A stretch of 64,000 nucleotides of DNA from Papaver somniferum (lineage: Eukaryota; Streptophyta; Magnoliopsida; Ranunculales; Papaveraceae): contig NC_039358.1 in assembly GCF_003573695.1 (NCBI RefSeq), positions 156,230,920 through 156,294,919 of the forward strand. The letters run 5' to 3'. Below are positions 12,333-24,545 of the stretch, piece by piece. Both the position numbers and the translations under genes were made by a program. The notes under the pieces are model-generated. The model made no database searches. It was not told the DNA's origin and worked only from the letters and a program-made list of their open reading frames with translations. Positions within the stretch are counted from its first letter, which is position 1; each line of letters begins with the position of its first letter.

Positions 12333-13755
12333 CCGACGTCCCGTCTTTGGCTTTGACCAATCATATCTCTTCAACATGGTCAGACGATATCCAAAAGGTC
12401 ACCAAAGATTGGAAGAACAGCTGGGAGCATTTGGTAAGTAATTTAAGTATGAGCTACATGCCAAAAGTTTCGTATAGATGTTTAGTATAACATACTAAAA
12501 AATCACATCAATCGGATTAACGAGCTAAAAGATGCAGCTTAAAAGGAGAGCTAGGTCATGGCTGAAAACTGACAAAATTCCTCTTGAATTCTTCCTGATT
12601 TTTACTGTTGGGTTGTTTTCACCTCCTAAACGAGCTTAAAATCTAAATATTCCCGAGATGGAAGATAGGGAATTCATTTCTGATAAGAATGGAGGGGCGG
12701 ATCATCAAAATCCGAGTTCGTATGAGTATTCTACAACAGTTTTAGTATGGGTCCTACATCTGAATTTTCTGATTCCGAAATTTCACAAATTAACATTAAC
12801 CGCCGCAAATCATCTCAACCATCCAACTTGGCTAGATGATTTAACCGGTTTAGATCTAATTTGGGCCGACCAATAGGATATCAAAATGGCTACCATCCAT
12901 CATTCTCCTATAAGGATCGACCACCTCATCTTTAACGTACATGGATAGCTCCTGGCAGCTTCCCAAAGATGGCCGGTCATGCTCTTTTTAAGACATTGAG
13001 TTCCGCGACTAACCAAGACAGGCTTTGTACAACGATGCTTCATGAGCATCGATTATTTTGAGCTGCTTGCTTAAAAGCGATGGCTTTATATGCATCGATT
13101 ACAAACGATATTTTACAAATATTTATTTCACAAATAACTTAATTATTTGACCTAAAAGCATTGTGTGCTATTTTTTGCGGCAAGTATCACAACTTGACTT
13201 GTCACATATGACTGCCTGCCGCCTAGCTTGCACGTGATTGGTCAAAATAATTAGGTCTTGCAAGCAAGACCCGCTCAGTAACTTGCTACATATTTTTCTA
13301 TAAAACACTCGAGACATCAAACATGTCACAAACTGGGAGATGTTCATCAGGGTATTGGTCTGGCAGTTTGCGGCGTGCTGTGTGACACGCCCATTATGAG
13401 AAAGTGTCAGGAAAGGCGGACAGTTAGTGGCAGTAGAGAAGTAGTGGGTGTAAAACCAACAAGTCTTCCCTTCACAAAAGGGACGTGGTTTTCACCATTT
13501 TACATGATCCCCACTTCTCTATCACTCAACTACTTTCACTTCCTATGAGATCACCGTGTGTTCGACTATGACTTGTATAAATAGATTTTCAATTTATTTC
13601 AACAAAATCAGTTCATTAACGCAAGTATCCAGAAAACACCAAGAACTTATAGCTTACACTCCGCAAGCAGGTTTTATATTCTGATACAAGTCATAAAACA
13701 ATCATACCTCACAGAGTTCATCATTCTAATCTCAACACCTTCTCTGCTTCCCTCC
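12333..13755. other. unassigned intergenic or old LTR-like sequence
   Basis: No gene is supported. From about 13324 the sequence TGTCACAAACTGGGAG and a TATA-like TATAAATAG at about 13576 look like an old LTR promoter region, continued at 15316 beyond the solo LTR, but I cannot fix its ends. Confidence 0.35.
13751..13755. repeat. target-site duplication CCTCC (left)
   Basis: CCTCC here and at 15311-15315 flank the solo LTR exactly. Confidence 0.85.
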
Positions 13756-15310
13756 TGATAGACACATTTTTGTGTCTAATTTGTCCTCAATGTCTGTATT
13801 GTTGGAACTCTATTTTTGTACTAATATTGTGTTTTTATGTATTTTTAGGAAATAAACATTTTTGGAAAATTCGGCTCGAAAAGTTGTTTTTGGCACCCGG
13901 AGGACAAGTGTTATTCGGACTCTCGCTTTTGGATAAGGGGTAACCTAATTACTAAGGGGCACCCCCAGGTCACCCCCAAGGCATCTGCTATTCGCACCCC
14001 AGTCCAGGATAGGGGGCATATCATCTTCAACCTTTTCAAATTCAAATTTTGGCGGGAAAAAATTGTTCTTGAACTGCCGTGACTAGGGTTGAGGATTTGA
14101 AGGTGTTCCAGTGAGATTCAACGACCCAAATTAAATGGGTTTGTTCCTAGGGCCTAGACAAAGCTGGTATGGGTGTTGGATTCGGTCAAATTTGGTTAGA
14201 TAATCGGTGGGAATCAAAACAGGGAAGATATTCTCAAATAGGGAAGATATTCTATTCTTGGAATTGTTGGATGGAAGAGACGTGCATGGGTTAACTCTAT
14301 TGGCTGGAAACTTCTCCTACAGCTCAGAGATGATGCGTGAAAGAGATAAACCAGGAAAAAATCCGTAACAAATCAGAGAAATAAATAAAAAATATTTCGG
14401 AAAATATTCTTTTTATGGCCGGATATTCTTGGAGTTATTACAAGGATTGGAGTGACCTATTGTGTATAAATAGGTCCCTAGTGTCGAGCAGAAGGGGTTA
14501 GCGAAGTTTAGAGAGAATTGGGAGAGGTTTAGAGCACTATAGAGAAAGAAAATCCAAGTTGCAGAGATTCTGGTTCTGCTACTGCTGCTGCTGGTGCGAG
14601 GAGGAAGAACGTGAAGAACAGACTCTCCAAGACCATCGTTTATCAACAGTGACATCGACTGTCATCTGTGGGTCGTAGTTTCCCAACGACAACAGCACTT
14701 CAGCTCTGTCGTTGACTCTGGACGCCTTCTGTGGGTCGCAAAATCCTGTTTTACATCATTTTCTTGTCTTTCTCTTCATTGTAAAACACTTTTGAGCATC
14801 AATGAAATATTTTGAGAGGTTTTCCAACATGATGAGCAGCTAAAATACCTGGTGACTGAGGCGACGGAGGAGCTATTCACTCATGTTTGATTGGTAAATT
14901 CTTTTTATAACTTCTTAATTATTTATTTTATTTAATTCACTGGGATCAATAAAAAAGAGATAAAAATGGTTTTCTTAATTAGTTGTGAATCAGTTTGATG
15001 TTTTATGCTTAGAATTAATTCTTTGATAAATCATGCTTAAGGATTACAATTTAATATTTGGACACCTTATAGATTAATAAGTGATTTAATGGAAAAAGAT
15101 CTAGATAATAATTATGAAATATTTTTGTAACCAATCAACTTGAAGTAATAGTGAATCCGGAGCCTTAGTCCATTTTAAATCTTGACATCACTCTTTGAAA
15201 ATTAATTTGATTTAATTTTATTTAAATCTAAAAAAAAAGTTACCTTCACAAGTTCGAAAAGAACCAGTTTTCACCACTATCTACAACAACTTTTGAAAAA
15301 ACATCAATCA
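13756..15310 (+). mobile_element. Solo LTR (1555 bp) of a Ty3/gypsy-type element
   Basis: It starts TGATAGACACATTTTTGTG and ends ACATCAATCA, with 5-bp repeats CCTCC on both sides and no internal PBS, polypurine tract or coding domain. This is the signature of LTR-LTR recombination. A TATA-like box (GTATAAATAGG) lies at about 14465. Orientation is taken from that box and the TG...CA ends. The start forms a palindrome (TAGACAC...GTGTCTA), like the Athila-like LTRs, but the body differs from both neighbouring families. Confidence 0.8.
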
Positions 15311-15315
15311 CCTCC
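15311..15315. repeat. target-site duplication CCTCC (right)
   Basis: Right partner of 13751-13755. Confidence 0.85.
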
Positions 15316-15539
15316 CCAAGATCAACCCTTCTTCTTCATTTTGTGACTGAAGCAAGACTGGAACGATCATTTCTTGGTTTAGGCCATAATTGTACAGATT
15401 GATCTCTCGAATCTAAAGTGCTCATGTGCAGTACATTTGTTTAGGGTTTAGATTTGTTTCTCATCGACACACCCAATTTACTATTTTCAGCAGAATCAGT
15501 TTTTACCCTACTACACCAAGTAAGGGATTACATACTCCT

Positions 15540-15866
15540 TAGTTTTAGTAATTGTCCACTAATAACCAGCAACATATTCAAGGCAATACACAACTATTTT
15601 AACTCGAAGACGATCCTCTATCTCGAGACAATCCATCCGCTTCTCAATTTCAAGTAAACAATTCTCGGTATCCAAATAATTTGCTAAACCCTTGAATGGT
15701 GCTAGCTTATATTTGTAGAATTCGTTCATCACATTAAAATTACCCTCATAGGTGGGTTTGGGGGGTTTTCTTTCGCCATAAGCAAGCTTACATTCATCTC
15801 CTGAATGGCTTCAGCAAACACTTGGTTTCCATCTCCACTGTTATCATTAGTCAACCCTCCAGACAT
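15540..15866 (-). pseudogene. Ty3/gypsy gag fragment
   Basis: On the minus strand an ATG at 15866 opens MSGGLTNDNSGDGNQ; the frame changes near 15760. Downstream, the segment from FYKYKLAPFKG through LEIEKRMDCLEIED and RVKIVVYCLEYVAGYW has the spacing of a retrotransposon Gag core (a 'PPxFxG...W...EKxFxxxxx.D..Kv..a...L.g.A..WW' type). Of the family's WW pair, one Trp codon is a stop. Only this N-terminal part of Gag is present; protease and pol are absent. Flanking 15316-15539 and 15867-16060 show nothing I can assign. Confidence 0.5.
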
Positions 15867-16065
15867 ATCATATAATAGATAAAGCAAACCGTACGTTCAC
15901 GTTTCAGTCTACAAACTCTACACACAACTAACCATCTCTATGAATTTCTCACAAGAATAAAAACCAACCCATACATTTTCATAAAAAAATTCATGCAACA
16001 ATTCAAACCAACAAATCAAACAACCAATCAAAACAATTTTTATAAGATAAAATCAGCACTAATCA

Positions 16066-16156
16066 TAATTAAGTTAGTTCATCGTTATAATTAGCACTAA
16101 TTTAACTGAGAGGGTAATTAAGTTAGTTCATCATTATAATTAACACTAATTTAACT
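16066..16156. repeat. two 42-bp direct repeats
   Basis: Units at 16066-16107 and 16115-16156 differ at two positions and are separated by 7 bp. The sequence is AT-rich with no coding potential. Confidence 0.85.
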
Positions 16157-16256
16157 TTATGACTCCTTTGTGTCCTTTAGTCAGCCCCAAAACCTAGCCA
16201 TCTACACCCCAATAATTCTAAATCAAGTCATGAGGAAAACTGTCCTGCTAATTTTT

Positions 16257-16474
16257 TGTTAGAATGTGGGCATCTAATTCAAAACCAATCGGCTATGAGT
16301 GGAGAGGCCCTAAGGATTATAAACCGCATGATCTTAGGCAATGTGGGACTACTAATAATCTCAACACGTGTAGCCTCGTTGGGTCTAACACATGGAAAAT
16401 AAATCTGGTGACGCTGAGTAAAGGTTCGATCAAATGACTCGAAACAAATAGCCTTTTCTGATACCATGTTAGAA
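16257..16474 (-). mobile_element. TRIM-like mini-retrotransposon, second LTR truncated
   Basis: A 110-bp LTR (16257-16366) starts TGTTAGAATG and ends AATCTCAACA. It is followed by a 100-bp internal piece and then TGTTAGAA (16467-16474), the beginning of a second LTR, cut off by element 2. On the minus strand the internal piece starts with TGGTATCAGA (16466-16457), the usual initiator-tRNA-Met PBS, directly after the LTR end TTCTAACA. There is no coding capacity, which with the small size fits a terminal-repeat retrotransposon in miniature. Confidence 0.65.
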
Positions 16475-19160
16475 TGATAGGTGTCATAAACGCCTTCATT
16501 TATATCTATTGTTTATGCTTTCTTTGCTACTTTTCTTGTAATTATGTATCTTATGTTTCGTTTTGAGTTATTAGGTACTTTGGAGTCATTTGGATCAAAA
16601 GAAGGAGAAAACCATCCATCTGGAGCTTAAAAGGCAAAAGTTCAATTCACGGACGAAAAGGCAAAGCCATCAACAAAGAATGATCTTTTGAAGCGTATCA
16701 GTTGCGGAATTTGTTAACTGAACTGTCAATCTGGCAGGACTGAAAATTGTATTGAAATCACTAAGGGGTTGTTGTTTCAGTGGCTGGCCCTTATCTGTGC
16801 ACTGAATGCCTAGTCATTCAGGTGACCCTTATCCAATGGTGTAGGGTGGCTGGATTAATCCTATAAACCCTCATCGAGAACTTCCCTTGTCATTACATCC
16901 ACTTCAAATTCAGAGAATGGTTGCTGTCTGAGTATTATTGAGCTACAGAGAAAGAGAAATCGAGAGATGCTAAGAGTGACCTGAAATTCGAAGAATCAGT
17001 AGAGATTAAAGGGGGTTTAAGTTCAATTTTGCTGTCTGAAGTTAGGGTTTTGGAGGTCGAGTTCCTGTTGTTGAAATGAGAGAAGAAAAAAAGGGGATCT
17101 ATATCTGTGGTTGAGATTAGACAATTTTAAGCATATTGAAGAATGGGTTTATTCTAATTCACGCTACAGCATCCTTGAGAACGAGATTACAAGGGAGTTT
17201 GTTGCTGCAATTGTAGGTTGATATGTTGATATGAAGAACAATGAAGAAATGATAAGATTAGGGTTCACAAAGAGAGCAAATGGAGGAATTGGTGACAATA
17301 TGGTGCTGATGTGTGATGAATTAGAAGACGCTGAGAAGGATTTGATATTGCTCGCAATTGAGAGTCTGAGACAGGGAAGATGAAATTGAAGTTGTTGCAG
17401 AGTTTTGAAGCAATTGCAGAAGCTGGTTGTGGAGAGGTGCAATGACAACAACTAGAAGATTGTGGCAATTGCGGGAAATGTCTGAATGAAATGCAGCTGG
17501 TAGCTATAATAAAGAAGCTGGTGATACTGAGATAGCAGGCAAGAAGCTACAAATGGGTCTTTGGAATTGGCAGTTGTGATGCTGTTGTTGCAGAATGAGA
17601 AGGTTTCAGTACATTTGCAGATGGATAATGGTTCGAGTCTGAGAACTGGTGTGCCGGTAATGACGAGAAAATGATGATGAAGTTAAAGCTTGGCAGTAGG
17701 GTGGAGCTAAGAATGTGCTGATGCTTTTAAGGAACAAGTCAGGGAAGCTGGAATGACATTGCAGGTGTAGTTGGAGATGGACCTGGTGATATAAGGTGGT
17801 GCAGAACAAGGGTTTTCTTCTTGTGTTGGTGTCTAGTGAAGTTGTTGCAGCTGGAGTTACATGGGATTGAAGATTAAATGGTTATGATGCTGTTGATTAC
17901 AAGGAATGCAGTTGTGTGTGAAGTGCAAATGCTGGTGCTGATGGAGTTATTCTTCGTGGTCAGAGAATGAAACTGGGAGTTGCAGTTATGAAGAAATGCA
18001 TCTGAAACTGAAGGCTTAGAAGAAATGGTGCGCAACCATGGAGCATGACTGAGGCATGGCCTGTGCAAACTGAAAATGGCCTAGGCTTAAGCAATTCAGC
18101 TCAGTCAGGCTAGTTAGACTCTGACTCGTTTCTGACTCATGACATCATTATGGGCTTAGAGGATTTCTATGTCATGGGATTTGGAGATTATGACCTAGTT
18201 TTGGAAAGAAAAGATACAAAAGGAGAAAGTTTCTACTTTCTTGGGGAATCACGTATTTTCTACTTGGAGCTTTGGAGGAGAGCGGCGATTCTACTAGGGT
18301 TTGCTTTCATTTTTATGTTTCAGCTTCTTCATTTTTATTGTTGATTATGATTATGATGAACTCAAAAGCTATGAGTAGCTAAATACTATGGGATAAAGTT
18401 GATTTCACAACATGATATTGCTTCAATGAATTAGTTTTGTCTCAATAATTTATTGTTTATGATTCATGGTTTACATTGTCATATGATTTGATTGTTTGTT
18501 TGGTTGAGTCCGGAATCAATCCGATTTGCATTCTTTTCTAAAGCTATATTAGGTTTTCAATACGAAAAAGTTGTTTATCCCTGATTCTAAGTAGCATAAT
18601 TGTGGGTAGTGCTTGTAGTGATATATCCTACTAGTCACAAATGAATCATAACCTTGGTTAAATCGAATTAGTGCTTTTACACATTTGATTGCCTTGATTA
18701 GTCTTATTCCACATAACTTAGTGATTTTAGGGAGTTAAACTTAATTGTGCTTTTACACTTTAGGTTGCTTTCTATGAAGAATTCACATATGCATCTTTTA
18801 ATGTGGTTGTGATGAAATCAGGGAATTAGCGGGATATTCTTACGATCAAGGTATCCTAAGATTTTTAATAAATGAGAGATTAAAATATCAATTCTAGTCA
18901 TTGATGAAAATACATGTTTGTGAATGATACTATCCCGTGACCAATATCTTCTTCTATTGATTATTCCAATTATTACTTTGTTGTAAATTTATTTTTATTG
19001 CTTTGCTAAAACAAAAATCTCCCCATTGGTTACTAAGAAACTGAAATTTTTATAACAACAATTGCCTCTCTATGGGAACGAACTCTTTCTTACCACGTAC
19101 TTCATTTATTTTAGTTAAGTAACAAAGTGAAATTATCTTTGACGCATACGACTGCGATCT
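16475..19160 (+). repeat. 5' LTR of element 2
   Basis: 2686 bp, starting TGATAGGTGTCATAAACGCC. It aligns collinearly with 32239-34921 with scattered substitutions and a few small indels. The last base is T where related LTRs have A (GATCT versus GATCA). No gene is inside. Confidence 0.9.
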
Positions 19161-19165
19161 AATTT

Positions 19166-19183
19166 TGGCGCCGTTGCCGGGGA
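19166..19183 (+). other. primer-binding site of element 2
   Basis: TGGCGCCGTTGCCGGGGA, identical to the PBS of element 1, five bases after the LTR end. Confidence 0.9.
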
Positions 19184-19291
19184 GGCATCGACTTGTTATA
19201 TAGTTTTGGTTTCTTATTTTTACGTTGTTTTTAATTTCGTTTTGAGAATTGTGTTTCAGGTACCTTACTAAAATACAAACTGGGAGAAGCA

Positions 19292-21015
19292 ATGGGTGAT
19301 GCAAATCGCACACTCAAGGAGCTAGCTTCTCGGAAGTTGGATCAACAACAATGGTGCATTGAAGCAACTTTCACTTTTGATATCAAGCCAGGGTTGCTCA
19401 GTCAAATACCAAAGTTCCATGGATGTGTATGGGAAGATCCGAATAAGCATCTTATGGAGTTTCAATGGTTGATGACAAACATGATACCTAATGGTGCTAA
19501 TGCAGATGAATGAATGTTGCGTGCTTTTCCTTTCTCTTTACCCGATGCAGCTAAAGATTGGTTATATTACTTACCGCCTGGTAGTATTACAACATGGAAT
19601 GGGTTGAAGAAACTTTTCTTGGAGAGATATTTTCCTGCGTCGAAAGGGACTCAAATTAGCAAGGAGACTTGTGGGATGAAACAAAGTGTGGGGGAATCGT
19701 TGTATGAATGTTGGGAACGATACAAGAGATTGGTAGCAAGCTGCCCTCACCACCAATTTAATGACGCAATGATTATCCAATACTTCTATGAAGGTCTCCA
19801 AGCAAGTGATAGAAATCTTATTGGCGTTGCAAGTGGTGGTGCACTTATGAACAAGACGGTGATACGAGCTAGAGAGTTGATTGAGAGTATGGCAGCAAAT
19901 TCTCAACAATTTTCAAGTCGTGGATCAGAACCACCTACCAAGGGAGTTAATCAAGTTGACGAGATTATTGAATTACGTTAACAAATGAGCAATATGATGG
20001 AAATGATGCAACAAATTGCAGCAGTGGTTGTAAAACCATCACGCCCAGCTTATGAGAACGTAGAGCATGTCAATGTTATATTCTCAACTCAGCCGTATGG
20101 TATTTACTCCAACACTCACGAGCAAGTTGCAAGTACAAGTTCTGTTTACAACCATCCGAGTGAGTTCCAACAACAAGTGCAACAACCGTAACAAGTCCAA
20201 AATTCAGAATTGGCAAAGATGGTTACTTTGGTGGAGGCTCTAATGTCCATGGCACAGCAAAATCAACAACTAGCAAACTTAAATCAGCAGAAAACAGATA
20301 ATGCAATTAAGGAGTTGCAATCACAAGTTTGTCAACCACAACAACAACCTCAAAATCAAGGGTCCAATATGGAAGAGTTGTTGAAATTTTTATGCAAAGA
20401 ACAGATGGTGCGGTCAAGAACTTGCAAACACAAGTTGGTTCGATGGCCGAGGAGATTAATCAGTTGCATGAACAAAATGGTGAGAAACTCCCTTCCCAAC
20501 CTCTTAACCCAAGAGATGGTGTCAATGTAATTACGTTTGGAAGTGGTACACGACTTGTGCAACCTGAAATTACTGATTCGGGTAAAGAAGAAGCCCCAGA
20601 GGAACCATTTTTGGAGGAAAAAGATGCGGATTTCCCCCAAATTTCCGAGGTACCTATTTCCAACTCTAAAAATCATATTCCTACTTATGTTCCTCCTCTA
20701 CCTTTTCCTGGCAGGTTCCTTAAAGCTAATAGAAAGGTGGAGAAAGATAGGGATATTTGGGATGTTTTTAAGAAGGTCCAAGTGAATATACCACTCATTG
20801 AAGTAATTAGGAAATCTCCTTGCTATGCAAAGTGTGTAAAGGAATTGTGCACTAACAAACACAAGCTAATGGGTAATGAGGTAATGAATGTGGGGGAAAA
20901 TGCTTCGGCGTATCTTCGAAAGAAACTCCCACCTAAATTAAAAGATCCCGGTAGTTTCACAATTGCATGCACAATTGGTAAAACGAGGTTTAAAAAATGT
21001 ATGTTAAATTTAGGA
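19292..21015 (+). pseudogene. Athila-type Gag and start of protease, interrupted
   Basis: From the ATG at 19292 the protein reads MGDANRTLKELASRK and includes a retrotransposon Gag core (AFPFSLPDAAKDWLYYLPPG, FLERYFPASK, GESLYECWERYKRL). A Gln-rich linker and the Athila-type segment VQVNIPLIEVIRKSPCYAK...ELCTNKHKL...KLPPKLKDPGSFTIACTIG follow. Broken features seen: in-frame stops at 19511-19513, 19979-19981 and about 20189-20191, and a frame change near 20400. Just as the protease motif begins (MLNLG), the reading frame is cut at 21015 by the nested Tat element and resumes at 29841. The usual catalytic Asp before LGAS is Asn here. Confidence 0.88.
21011..21015. repeat. target-site duplication TAGGA (left)
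   Basis: TAGGA here and at 29836-29840 flank the Tat-type element; joining across them restores continuity of the protease motif. Confidence 0.93.
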
Positions 21016-21491
21016 TGTAGTTGCAGGAAATCCTACACTACACCCCTCATATGATTTCATTATTAATCAACTCATTTTTAGGTTTACACTCTTAATTTTA
21101 TTGATCAATCTTTGAATGTTCTTACAAGAAAATATAAAAAAATCAAGAATGACCTCTGCTCTAGACTTTTTCTCTCCTATTTACTTGTTTCTTACTCAAA
21201 AAAGATCTCTCCTCTTCTTTACAACTTGAATGACTATTTATAAGGAAATACATAGTGGATGACAGCTAATCTGTCCTTTATTTTCGGGTATGGTCTGCGA
21301 CATTCTCGCAACCTTACAAATGTTAATTTCGCAAGCTCTCTAATTTTCGTAGGACTATCACATCTTTCTCGTGATCCTAGCTGATGTCGTTTATCGTATC
21401 ATTACTGAAATTATTCTGCGATGTTGTTGTGTTGTGTTGTGTTGTTGATAATTTCGCTGAGATATTATCGTTGCGAGATTCTGATCCTACA
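21016..21491 (-). repeat. 3' LTR of Tat element A
   Basis: On the plus strand it starts TGTAGTTGCAGG and ends GATCCTACA. It is nearly identical to 29367-29835, the differences being a few substitutions and small indels (for example in the TGTTGTGTTGTG run). Confidence 0.93.
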
Positions 21492-21510
21492 TCTTTCCTC
21501 TTCTCATATC
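21492..21510 (-). other. polypurine tract of Tat element A
   Basis: On the minus strand GAGAAGAGGAAAGA directly precedes the LTR start TGTAGGATC. Confidence 0.7.
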
Positions 21511-21694
21511 TTCTCTGCAAAGTAGAGAATGATGTGAGAAATGCCGCAGCTGTTCATCTCTTCATATTCTGCATTTATCACACGTATTCTTTCTTCCATC
21601 TGTTTCTTGACACGTCTTCTGTAACCGCTGCTTTTCAACCGCTCACGTCTTTTCATCTTAATGATGTTTATTTCTTCGAGTAAAAAAAATCTCC

Positions 21695-21703
21695 TTTATA
21701 TAC
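21695..21703 (+). promoter_or_regulatory. TATA-like box of the antisense gene (element A)
   Basis: TTTATATAC lies about 150 bp before the ATG at 21851, followed by a pyrimidine-rich leader. It sits inside the element, not in the LTR. No transcript evidence is available. Confidence 0.45.
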
Positions 21704-21850
21704 TCTTCTTTCCACTTTTCTTTTTACTTTCTTTTCTATTTTTATTCTCTCATCTCTGCAACTCTGTTATTCTTCTGCAAGTTCTGCTGCTGTAATTTTC
21801 CTCCTTCAATCCTCTTACTTTTTATTCATTTCCATACTCTATATTCAAAT

Positions 21851-24545
21851 ATGGATCCAAGTGGTCATAGACATGAGAAGAATTTAAAAGATGTCCAAAA
21901 AGATCTTGCAGATAAAGGTTTCACACTCTCCACCATTCCTGGTGAAAATGCCAAATCAATTCTTTCTGTCAAACTTTTCTCTGATCAGTACTGTGATGAT
22001 GAATCAATCATAATTTCGCTAGGTCAGATTCTCGCAGGTCTCCTTATTCCTCTTTATGACCCAGATCTTCCTTTATTTTATGAAATTCTCGCTCACTCGG
22101 GATTTTCGCGAGCTATCTTCCAACTGAGTGGGGACTGCATCCGTCTGATGCTAGAGTTCGCTAACCGTGGTGCTGGTAGAGGATCTCTGTACTCCAAAGA
22201 ACTTAGGGATCCTAAATTCGCAGACCTAGAGATAATTGCTGAGAAATACACAGTAGCGGGTTTCTTTGAGAACTATGAACTTATCTCCTTGAAGAAAGAG
22301 AATACTCGCTGGGGTATTCGCTTAAAAAGGAAAGATAACATTGATGAAGCCAAAATTCTCATGTAAGATATTGACTGGCATTCTGGTAAAAACACAACTC
22401 CTCGCCAATCCAAAGATGATAAATGGTGTGTTTTTCCTTTAATGCTAAAAGGACCTTACATTGCTGGGTCAAATGTTCTTCCTGCGAATCTTGCTGCTTA
22501 TCAACCTTGGGTTTTCTCTTGGCTCGAGAAGGAGAAAGAGGTATGTTTCTTCCCATTTAACTCACTTTATATTTCTTTATTGATTTTTATTATTCTGTTC
22601 GCTAACTCTTGCGACATTCTGCAGATCCAAAAACTGAAAGATAGTTATAACAGGACTGGGAAAGCTAGTACTCGGTTAGCTCTTCGCTCATACACAGATG
22701 AGGTAAGAAATTTTCTCTTATGATTTTAAACTGTATATTGTTGCTTCCATTTCTTATTTCTATCCGTGTGTGAAGATTATTGCTGAAATAGAAGAACCTG
22801 CTGATGTTGCGAAGACTGCTGATAAAGGTAAAGGTGCTCTTCGCAGAGAAAAATCAACTGCTCCTCCTTCAAAGAAAAGGAAGGTCCGTTCTTCTTCCAC
22901 TTCAAATATTCCTCTTCAAGAAAATTGTGAAAGTGACAAGGGTGATGAGAACAATAATGATCTTGCCGCAAGTGAAGATTCTCCACCTGAATCTTCTATG
23001 GCTAAGCTCTCTGGCCTCTTTTCTGATTCTCTACAAGGAATGGGAGATAGAAAATTCGCAAATACTTGCAAATCTCTCGCTACCCTTTGTGATGTCCCTT
23101 TACTGGATGGTGATAGCTCTCTTCGTGGATTTTCTGGATCAGTGACTCCCGACTTCTTGCATTCTCTCAATAGTCTGGTATACTTTTATCCTTTTACTTC
23201 TTCATTGTCATAACTCAAAATTTCTTTATATATTAATATTTTTTATATTTTCTCGCAGGCTGGAAAAGCTTCTTTTGATGTTGCCTCAGACCTAAAAAGA
23301 AGACGCGAAAATCTTGAAAAGAAGAATCTTCAATTTTGAGCAAAGAATGAAGAATTTGAAGCTGAAGTTAAAGGTCTTCGCGAGAAAATAGACAATTAGA
23401 AATTGATTCTTCTTCGTATAAGAACAAAATCTCTAGTCTTCAGCAAGCTAATAATCAGCTTTACGGTATGTTACTTTTCTCTTTTCCCTTCATTCATTCA
23501 TCCTGTTGTTTTATCTTATTTAAATGATCCTTTTTGCAGACATTTATGGTCTTTCTGATGAAGCTACCCTTCTTCGTTCATTTCCTAATGCCTTGGATAA
23601 TGATACCCTTCTTGAGCGTCTTAACAATTCCTTAAATAGCTTCTCAAATGATAGAATTTCATCTCTTTCTCTAAATCAGCTTAGATCTAAATTTCGCCTC
23701 TTAGAAATTGACCATAGATCTAGTTTAGGCTTAGCCAACCAATTTAAGCGTCTCCTTCTTGATTCTAAAGAGAAAACCAATGAGTTAAGAACCAAAATTA
23801 GCGGTCTCATAGATGATAAGGATCGCATCTCTGATCAAGGTGCCAAGGCTTTGGCGAAATTCCAAGAGGCTCTTCTTGAAGTTCAACTTGAACGAGATGA
23901 AGCTAACCGCAAGAACATCGAACTCTGCGAAAGGGAAAATCAAATTCGTTCTCGTCTTCTTATAAGTAGTGAGGATGAATTTGTTTGGGCTGCGAAAATC
24001 TTATATGATGCTAGAAAAGATTTAAGTGTAAATGTTAGTCTCCAAGTTGAGCATACAGCCTTGATTAGAGATATGATTTCTGACAGAGAAGGTTACTAAC
24101 TGCTCTTCTTTACTAATCTTTTGCTTCTTATGAATTTTCATCAAGTTAATAATTGATTGTCTTTTGCTCGCAGATTCTGAAAATAGATATCGTGAAAAGA
24201 TTGAAGAACTCGAAGCTGAAAAGGAGGAACTCGCAAAGAATCTTTCTTCTCGCAACGACAAGTATTCTAGATTAAAGAATCAAATCAAGATCACTGTTGC
24301 GAATTTTAAGAATGATGCTATGCATTTTCGCAATCAAACTATCCAAATGGTTTGTGACGATCATAATCCCACATTCTGATTATCCTTGTCTCTTGGAAGA
24401 ATCCCACAGAATACTCCCAGTTGATTATTCTGATAGCGAAGCTGATGATGAAGAATCTGATAGTGATGGAAGTTCTGATGGTGATGAAGATTCTGACGCA
24501 GACGAAGAAGGAACAAGTCTGATGAAGATAATGAAGGATAACTAA
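21851..24545 (+). pseudogene. Antisense multi-exon gene of Tat element A (Transposase_28-like / coiled-coil protein)
   Basis: Proposed exons: 21851-22540, 22625-22702, 22776-23177, 23259-23465, 23540-24091, 24174 to about 24545; each intron is GT-AG and the joins keep phase. The N-terminal part (GQILAGLLIPLYDPDLPLFY, IRLMLEFANRG, YQPWVFSWLEKEKE) resembles plant 'putative gypsy-type transposon' proteins carried by Tat-group elements. Next come a basic patch PSKKRKVR, like a classical nuclear localisation signal, a Ser/Glu-rich linker, long heptad-type coiled coil (RLLEIDHRSSLGLANQF, IEELEAEKEELAKNL) and an Asp/Glu-rich C-terminus. Broken by TAA at 22364-22366, TGA near 23337, a frame change near 23395 and another near 24350-24380. 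The function is unknown. It converges with gag-protease on the other strand. Confidence 0.62.

Noticed and set aside
17164..18344. Several minus- and plus-strand open frames inside the LTRs of element 2
   Set aside because: The frames are altered or broken in the partner LTR (32924-34108), with no domain; chance frames.
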